NCBI GenBank assembly: GCA_009746045.1
Contig: RPFO01000312.1
Span: 3,856,002-3,920,001 of the forward strand
Source of the DNA: Mesostigma viride
Lineage: Eukaryota; Streptophyta; Mesostigmatophyceae; Mesostigmatales; Mesostigmataceae
Length of the DNA: 64,000 bases
Reading direction: 5' to 3'
Shown: positions 58,501 to 64,000 of the stretch, piece by piece
Position numbering within the stretch: position 1 is the first letter of the stretch
Layout of the letters: the number at the start of each line of letters is the position of its first letter
Notes under the pieces: model-generated
The model's input: the letters and a program-made list of their open reading frames with translations, nothing else
Databases searched by the model: none
Told to the model about the DNA's origin: nothing
Made by a program: the position numbers and the translations under genes

Positions 58501-61500
58501 CACTATGATCGTATACACTATTATATACACTATGATCGTATTCACTATTATAAACACTACGATCGTATACACTATTATATACACTATGATCGTATACACT
58601 ATTATATACACTATGATCGTATTTGGTTACTGTTCGTGTGGCAGGACCTGGAACAGTCTGCCCCACCTCATCTAGTTACAGATGCGAGTACCGTGATCCC
58701 GTCATGCATGGCTGTACCAGATAGAGCTGCTCCACCTCTTCTAGGTACGGATGCAAGTACCGCGATCACGCAATGCGTGCACGTACCTGAAAGAGCTGCT
58801 CCACCTCGTCCGATTTGCCGCGGCTGAAGATGCCCCACATGCACTGTTGGGGGGGGCAGCGGGGGAGCGGGGGGCAACAGGATGGGGGATGACCGCATGC
58901 ATGCTAGAAGCAGTGCTTTTAGTGAAGGTTTTTGGCACGTGTCGGGCTCTGGTGCAAGCAGCATGCATCATGATACTACACGCACTGTCTGAAGCAGTGG
59001 CATGCGCATGAGAACCGTTGGGGCAGCAAACGCCATGGACATGCCCTGGAACTAGTATATGGCAACCTCCCGGGGTCTCGCAGACATCGCACGTCTGCCC
59101 CTGCTAACGGATGCTTGAAGTACCGCATGCTCTACAACCACCACAAAGGCTGGCAGCAGTAAGTCATGATGTGTCTCCGAAAATGCTGAGTGACTCACGC
59201 CCCCTTCATCACAATAACTATTTCCTGTCCACGGCGCAATAGTGCGCACAGCCATGTGTGCACTGTGTGATGCTTATAGCCCCCGAGCCACCACAAATTG
59301 GACGCTACGTAACGTGGATGCCGCCGGTGCCCACCTCGCGCAGTAAGATCACCACCACGCACGCATTGTCTGCGAATGCCACCCCGCCTCACCTTGTCTG
59401 CTAATGCCACCACCCGCATGTTTTTGGAGTTCAAGGCCTCGATGAGGTGGGGGAAACAGCGCGCATCTCCAAACCGGCAGAGCGTCTGCGGTGGGCGCCA
59501 AGACGAGAGCGCAAGAAAGGGAGTGAAAAGGGGCCAAATTACGGTTGAGAGAGGAGAGGGCGTCAAGTGGCAAGGTGGGGGGAGAGGGGAATCTGAGAGG
59601 TTGCATTTGAGAGGGGGGATACGATAATGACCTGCACGCAAGTCGCCGGGACCATATGAGCATGGAAGACAAGGCGATGGGGGCCAAGGGGGAATGGGCC
59701 CCAACACGGGATGGGCCCCAACAGGGGATGGGGCCTGACAGGGGATGGGGCCCAACAGGGGATGGGTGAAACTTGACGACCCCCCTGCACGCCAAGGTTG
59801 GCTATTCACCGGCACGCAGCAAACAAGGGAGACCGATGGAAACCTGCTAGAACATCTCACACCTGAGAAAAAACACGCATGACAGGGACACCAAACCGTG
59901 TGACGGGCGCTGCTGCTCCATATGCCCGGCCCTTCCTAGAGACCGTCAGTTGGCCGCTGCCTGTCAGTCCATAGGCTTCGCCCTTTCTTGCAGGCATTGC
60001 ATTACCTCCGTGGCCGACAGGGACGTTGCAGGGTCTTCACTCCACAGGTCCTCCAGCTTCTTGGACATGAGCTGGCGGCGGTGGTGTCAGGAGACGAGCA
60101 AGGACCCGCATGCAGCATGCACAGATTACGAAGTGGAAGGTTAGCAGGCACTCCACAACATTATCTATATATATAGGGTTACCTTGCGAAGCCGTAGCAG
60201 CTCCTTGAACATAATCTGGTAGAGGTGGAGTGAGGGAAGAGAAGAAGAGTGGGGGGGGATGGGATGCGCAGAGTTGAATGTGCAAGGCAGATGGCTGGAG
60301 GGTTTGTGACATTGCAGTCACACCTCTCCCGCTTGCTGTTCTTGCTACTGGTACCCCTTGCCACCATTTGCCACCATTTGCCACCATTTGCCACCATTTG
60401 CCACCATTTGCCACCATTTGCCACCACTTGCCACCATTTGCCACCACTTGCCACCACTTGCCACCACTTGCCACCGTTTGCCACCGTTTGCCACCACTTG
60501 CCACCACTTGCCACCGTTTGCCACCACTTGCCACCACTTGCCACCACTTGCCACCACTTGCCACCACTTGCTACCATTTGCCACCATTTGCCACCATTTG
60601 CCACCATTTGCCACCATTTGCCACCATTTGCAACCATTTGCCACTTTTTGCCACCATTTGCCAACATTTGCCACCATGTGCCACCATTGCCACCGTTTGC
60701 CACCATTTGCCACCGCTTGCCACCATTTGCCACCATTGCCACCGCTCGCTACCCCCACGCTACATAGTGACACCTCTGGCCACATGCTGGAGAACTCGTT
60801 AGCTGCCGCATGCATCTTTGTATGCCCCCATGAGCCAGTGCCAATGCGTGACATGACACATGCATGTGTGCGCGATTAAGGGTCGAGGGCAGGTAACTTT
60901 GTAGGCAATTGCGTGCATTTATTGCTGTACATGGTCAAAAGGTGGGCGCCTGGGCGGGTTTTTGGGATCACAGAGGCCACAGTCGCCTGCGCTCGCGTGC
61001 AGGTGTGTATGCGCCACCAACGCGGTGTGTGGGGAAGCCGTCCTGTGCCGTCCGCACCAGAATCAGTACGATGCGCAGGGGCGTCCAATGGTTTCCGCCC
61101 GTCTCACGGATCTGGGGGCATGGATCTGGGGTCGTGCCCCCCCCCCCACGTGCTGATGACTAGGCCATGCCACGATGTGCACGTGGCAATGAATTTTGGG
61201 TGCTCAGTCCGCGGCCGCACGAAGAAGAAAACAATGCGGCGTAGATGACGTGACGGCACCCAGCAGGCGCTAGTTGGGGTTTGGAATTAGGCGTTCCGGA
61301 TGGTGGGAAACTGTCTGCTGCCCGCTGATGCCCAGCCACCGAGTACCGAGTACCACACAAGGGGACGCTAGCTTTAACAAGACGTTCCGTGCCCGCCCTA
61401 CCTGCCCTTCCGGCGATATGCTGTCCGACACCTCTCTCGCTTGGTCCCGCAACCTGTGCATGAAAAGAGGGTGGAGGCGCGCACAACAGCGCGTGTTTGC

Positions 61501-63632
61501 TTGCGTATTTCGGCGGCATCAACAGAGATTACTCACTCGGAGATGCCACGGGCTATGACAGTGACACTTGGCACCTTACCCAAGCGCAGGTCATAAGAAG
61601 GCCAGACAGCGCTCCACTCATTGCCTCATTGCCTAATTGCACAGACCACCACATCTCCATAATGCTTGCGCATGCCCTTGTTGCCTTCGTGGGCTCGCAC
61701 ATGCGTCCGCCGCTACACTCCACTTGGCCACACAGCAAATACACCAGCACGTTACGTCCGCACTCTATAACTACCTCTGCTCAAGAGACTGCAAACAATC
61801 AATCGGAGAATCGGAGAACCCACATTTTACGAAAAACGCGGCCCTTGCAACCAAGCCGCACGCCCGACGCATATCCCATGGCTCCTTGCAACCCCTCCAG
61901 CCAATCCCTCGACCGCTCTCAAATAATTGCGGTGACTCTGCATGCCTTTTCTTGTCATAAGCTCCGACTCAAAGCGCCTCCCCCACCTGCTGGACTGCCA
62001 GGTGGCGGTGGCCCTGCCCCGCTCCCCACCAGCCCAAACCTTGTCGATGAGAAGCTTGCGTCCTTCCGCGTTCCAACCCCAACAGCCAAGCGAACATCCT
62101 GCTTCCGCAATCATGTGCGGCTTGAGTGCAACATCGGGCCCTGACCACTAGGGCAACCAAGCCAGGGGGTCACGCCCACCCAGGGGCGCAGGGCCTTCAA
62201 TTATCGGATGGCACGGCATGGCATGGCATGGTGTGGCGTGGCGTGGCATGGCTTTGCGTTGCGTTGCGTTGCGTTGCGTTGCGTTGCGTTGCGTTGCGTT
62301 GCGTTGCGTTGCGTTGCGTTGCGTTGCGTTGCGTTGCGTGGCGTGGCGTGGCGTGGCGTGGCGTGGCATAGCATGGGCATCACACCCCACACCCGATATA
62401 CGTACCGAGCGGCTGTCTCGAAGTTTTCTTCTGCGATGGCGACCTCTAGCTGCCTGGTATGGGTGTGGGGCGGATGACAGCACAAATTCAGCGGTTGTGA
62501 GGGGCACAATCACAGCGGGATGTTGGGGCGGGCGGTTGATAGCAACCAACAAATGGGTTACAACATAACGAGCAACTACAGAACGGCACCACCCAAGAAT
62601 CAAGGGAAACATCCAGCGACTGAAGAGAGTGGCTGAAAGTGATAAGGATGTTTGTGTGGCTGTCCTTGAGGAGAAACAGGACCGAGGCCCCACGGGGCGA
62701 CCCCAAGGTACATGCTCGTGTGTACTTGGCGGGTGCATGCAAAGACTCAATAAGAAAAGAACGGGAAAGCACATAGAAGCGCGTGTGGGAAGCGCTCGAA
62801 TATTCACCTGACAACACTGCCCCTTAGCCCGGCAACACGTCTGCCTCAGAGACATCCAGGTCCTGACCGAGTTTGAGTAAACTATCGTGGTAATTCACCA
62901 ACAACGCCCAGAATTGATATTGCCACCTCCGATTGTCAAGTATTTCAGACGGGATTTTTTTACCAGTGAAAGGAGTAAAGCGGGTGAAGATCCAATGGAC
63001 GAAGCAAAAGGGGAGCTAGCCCTCAGCAGTCCGTGCAGAAAACAACCCGAGATGCTTTGGGAATCTGGCATCCACATGCCACCGCACGATTTTCAGTCAC
63101 CGATGTCACCAATAGTTTGCCATCCAATCTGCCATCCCTTGCGTGGTGTTCTGGCACGCATCAGGCAGCTGGTTGGTGCTGGGTGCCAAGATCACCGGGG
63201 GGGGGGGGGGGGCTGCTGCGTGCCGGGGAAGCAGGTACCCAGTGAATGGCGCATGGTGCAATCAAAGCCCTGCATGGGTGCTGGGATCAGGTAGGGAGTT
63301 CGAGAAAGGGAGAATCTACGAGGGGTTATCTGGCGAGGCGGTCGTGCGTACCGGCGCAGCAGAGCGAGCCGCTCCCATTTGGGGATGTCGCTGAAACGTT
63401 CGCCCAGGTCACGGGCCGCGGCCAGGCTGGCACTAGCCTGGGGGCTGCTCTTGCCCCCGGAGCTGCCACCCTGGGGCACCGCACATTTTATCTGGATTAA
63501 GGTGACGTTTCGGGGGACGGAGGCAGAGGCATGGGAAGCAAAGGATGACATTCGAGTGAAGACACTTTCATCGCAAAGCTCTCCAATCAAACGGATGGCT
63601 GCGATGAGCTTGTGTGCTGCGCGCAACCTCAT
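55523..63632 (-). CDS. Probable plastid UVR-HEAT-TPR protein, at least 13 exons
   Basis: Exons: 63632-63352, 62881-62839, 62449-62406, 61453-61402, 60215-60183, 60071-60006, 59485-59393, 58843-58787, 58219-58157, 57654-57586, 57310-57238, 56325-56234, then from 55702. Phases agree throughout. The N-terminus is Ser/Ala/Arg-rich, like a transit peptide. A UVR motif spans exons 3-4 (LEVAIAEENFETAAR, LRDQAREVSDSI). HEAT-like text is in exon 7 (CRFGDARCFPHLIEALNSKN). Exons 9-13 encode TPRs (LPRAEQIFDK, IALDPSFTEGYNKRATVRYL, YMRSIEDCKEVVRQNPYHFG, GMALNYLGLHQLEESVEWFE, AINPNLGS, VRKYVEAIKK). TPRs bind proteins; UVR motifs mediate Uvr or Clp contacts. The 3' end is unsure: read-through stops at 55523, a splice to 55608 needs a 29-base intron. 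Start may be 63632 or 63551. Confidence 0.78.
56344..56640. repeat. 14-bp minisatellite, about 21 copies, next to the exon 12 acceptor
   Basis: Units of TGGGCAAGGGCATG with T/A/C at the first base. It begins about 18 bases upstream of the acceptor on the gene's strand. The frames MPLPTCPCPHALA are artefacts. Confidence 0.95.
56911..56998. mobile_element. Tc1/mariner-type MITE, 88 bp, in an intron
   Basis: TA|CAGTCATTCACGCCTTAAG and its mirror form 27-bp perfect inverted repeats with a TA duplication. The ends match those of 54776-55102 (CAGTCATT, CGC, TTAAGTTG), so the two are one family. Confidence 0.85.
58030..58150. repeat. Short repeat of tgtcctacag
   Basis: Seven or so units of tacagtgtcct with variants, just downstream (gene sense) of the exon 9 donor. 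Confidence 0.75.
58405..58625. repeat. 27-bp AT-rich minisatellite, about 8 copies
   Basis: Units of cactatgatcgtatacacta followed by ttatata, in intron 8. Confidence 0.93.
58650..58815. repeat. Partial tandem copies of the exon 8 splice junction
   Basis: The exon 8 end and donor (gagctgctccacctcgtcc on the plus strand) recurs, diverged, near 58715 and 58655, at about 65-75-base steps, each followed by acggatgcaagtaccg-like text. Confidence 0.7.
59695..59770. repeat. 17-bp repeat of ggatggggcccaacagg
   Basis: About four imperfect units in intron 6 of the UVR-HEAT-TPR gene. Confidence 0.85.
60357..60745. repeat. 10-bp minisatellite, about 39 copies, in an intron
   Basis: Units of TTGCCACCAT with C/T and A/G variants. 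It lies 140 bases from exon 5. Frames such as NGGKWWQMVA are artefacts. Confidence 0.96.
62210..62372. repeat. Pentanucleotide tract GCGTT/GCGTG
   Basis: GCGTT repeats about 17 times (62253-62338), flanked by GGCGTG and GGCATG units; it ends about 33 bases from exon 3. Confidence 0.96.
62406..62881 (-). other. Exons 2-3 of the UVR-HEAT-TPR gene
   Basis: Exon 2 (62881-62839) encodes LLKLGQDLDVSEAD after a Thr-rich splice AG, with a weak GTGTTG donor; exon 3 (62449-62406) opens the UVR motif. Exon 2 is supported mainly by phase. Confidence 0.6.
63197..63212. repeat. (G)16 run
   Basis: Homopolymer in intron 1 of the UVR-HEAT-TPR gene. Confidence 0.95.
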
Positions 63633-63660
63633 TCCTAAACAACCAACCAGGAAATTCCTC

Positions 63661-63993
63661 TTAGGCGAGGTGTTTCGACGATACTATCAGCAACCCCTCT
63701 ATGCGCGCAAACGCCAATCTTTCGCTGCCAGGTGACGAAATTGTAACCAATTGCCGGTCAATCCAACTTTTTGATGCCATACAACGCCAAAAGCTGCAGC
63801 TTAGAGCACGTACCACACGGCCAGACGTCTTTTTCCCGTAATGCCGAGGTGTATGAAATCTAACGCAGGGAGAAATTAATGAACGTTTTGAATACGTCGA
63901 CTTTGTCGTCGCTGAGAAACCCATGCGACGCGCGCTTATGGGACTAGTCAAGGTGGTGCAAAGGCGCACAGGTTGAGCCGCTAACGTCGTCAT
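63661..63993 (-). CDS. Possible upstream ORF or alternative first exon, 110 codons
   Basis: A frame opening MTTLAAQPVRLCTTLTSPIS is rich in Ser/Thr/Arg and ends just upstream of the UVR-HEAT-TPR start. It looks like a transit peptide but has its own stop. On the plus strand 63875-63975 an alternative frame reads RFEYVDFVVAEKPMRRALMG. Neither is recognised. Confidence 0.25.
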   Translation of the reverse strand: MTTLAAQPVRLCTTLTSPISARRMGFSATTKSTYSKRSLISPCVRFHTPRHYGKKTSGRVVRALSCSFWRCMASKSWIDRQLVTISSPGSERLAFARIEGLLIVSSKHLA

Positions 63994-64000
63994 GTTGAAA

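Noticed and set aside
60037-60879. ORFs of about 170 codons (GGKWWQMVA and HHLPPFATIC repeats)
   Set aside because: Translations of the 10-bp minisatellite inside an intron.

Overview
The window is nuclear DNA of a eukaryote, most likely a green alga. Three host genes carry many small GC-rich exons. Their introns begin GTGAGT, GTGCGT, GTATGT or GTACGC. A TGTAA motif, the usual green-algal polyadenylation signal, lies 87 bases after one stop codon. Two products have clear plant relatives (COBRA-like; plant-type HAD hydrolase). The sequence does not fix the species; a prasinophyte or an early streptophyte alga would both fit.

Layout. Bases 1-23521 are one Ty3/gypsy chromovirus on the minus strand, opened by three nested DNA transposons: a 10.7-kb TIR element in integrase, a 3.4-kb TIR element in gag and a 1.7-kb piggyBac-type element in the 5' LTR. 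Removing them rejoins one damaged element: LTR, tRNA primer site, gag, protease, RT, RNase H, integrase, chromodomain. Bases 23522-29660 hold transposon debris, including ORF1-like fragments, an orphan PHD finger and a copy of a 322-bp block from the 10.7-kb element. Bases 29662-32317 (minus) are a three-exon plant-type HAD hydrolase. Bases 33518-54177 (plus) are a ten-exon gene for a secreted COBRA-like protein of 818 residues that also carries two mucin-type WxxW domains. Two of its introns exceed 6 kb. One holds a 19-bp and a 5-kb 17-bp minisatellite; the other holds an LTR element whose interior is a 1.1-kb-arm palindrome. Bases 55523-63632 (minus) are a gene of at least 13 exons for a probable plastid protein with UVR, HEAT-like and TPR segments.

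The HAD and COBRA-like genes are divergent across a 1.2-kb gap. The COBRA-like and UVR-TPR genes converge on a gap that holds a Tc1/mariner-type MITE. Nothing suggests a shared pathway. The exon models were assembled by eye from splice signals, reading phase and remembered family patterns. In every multi-exon model the phases close, except at the 3' end of the UVR-TPR gene.
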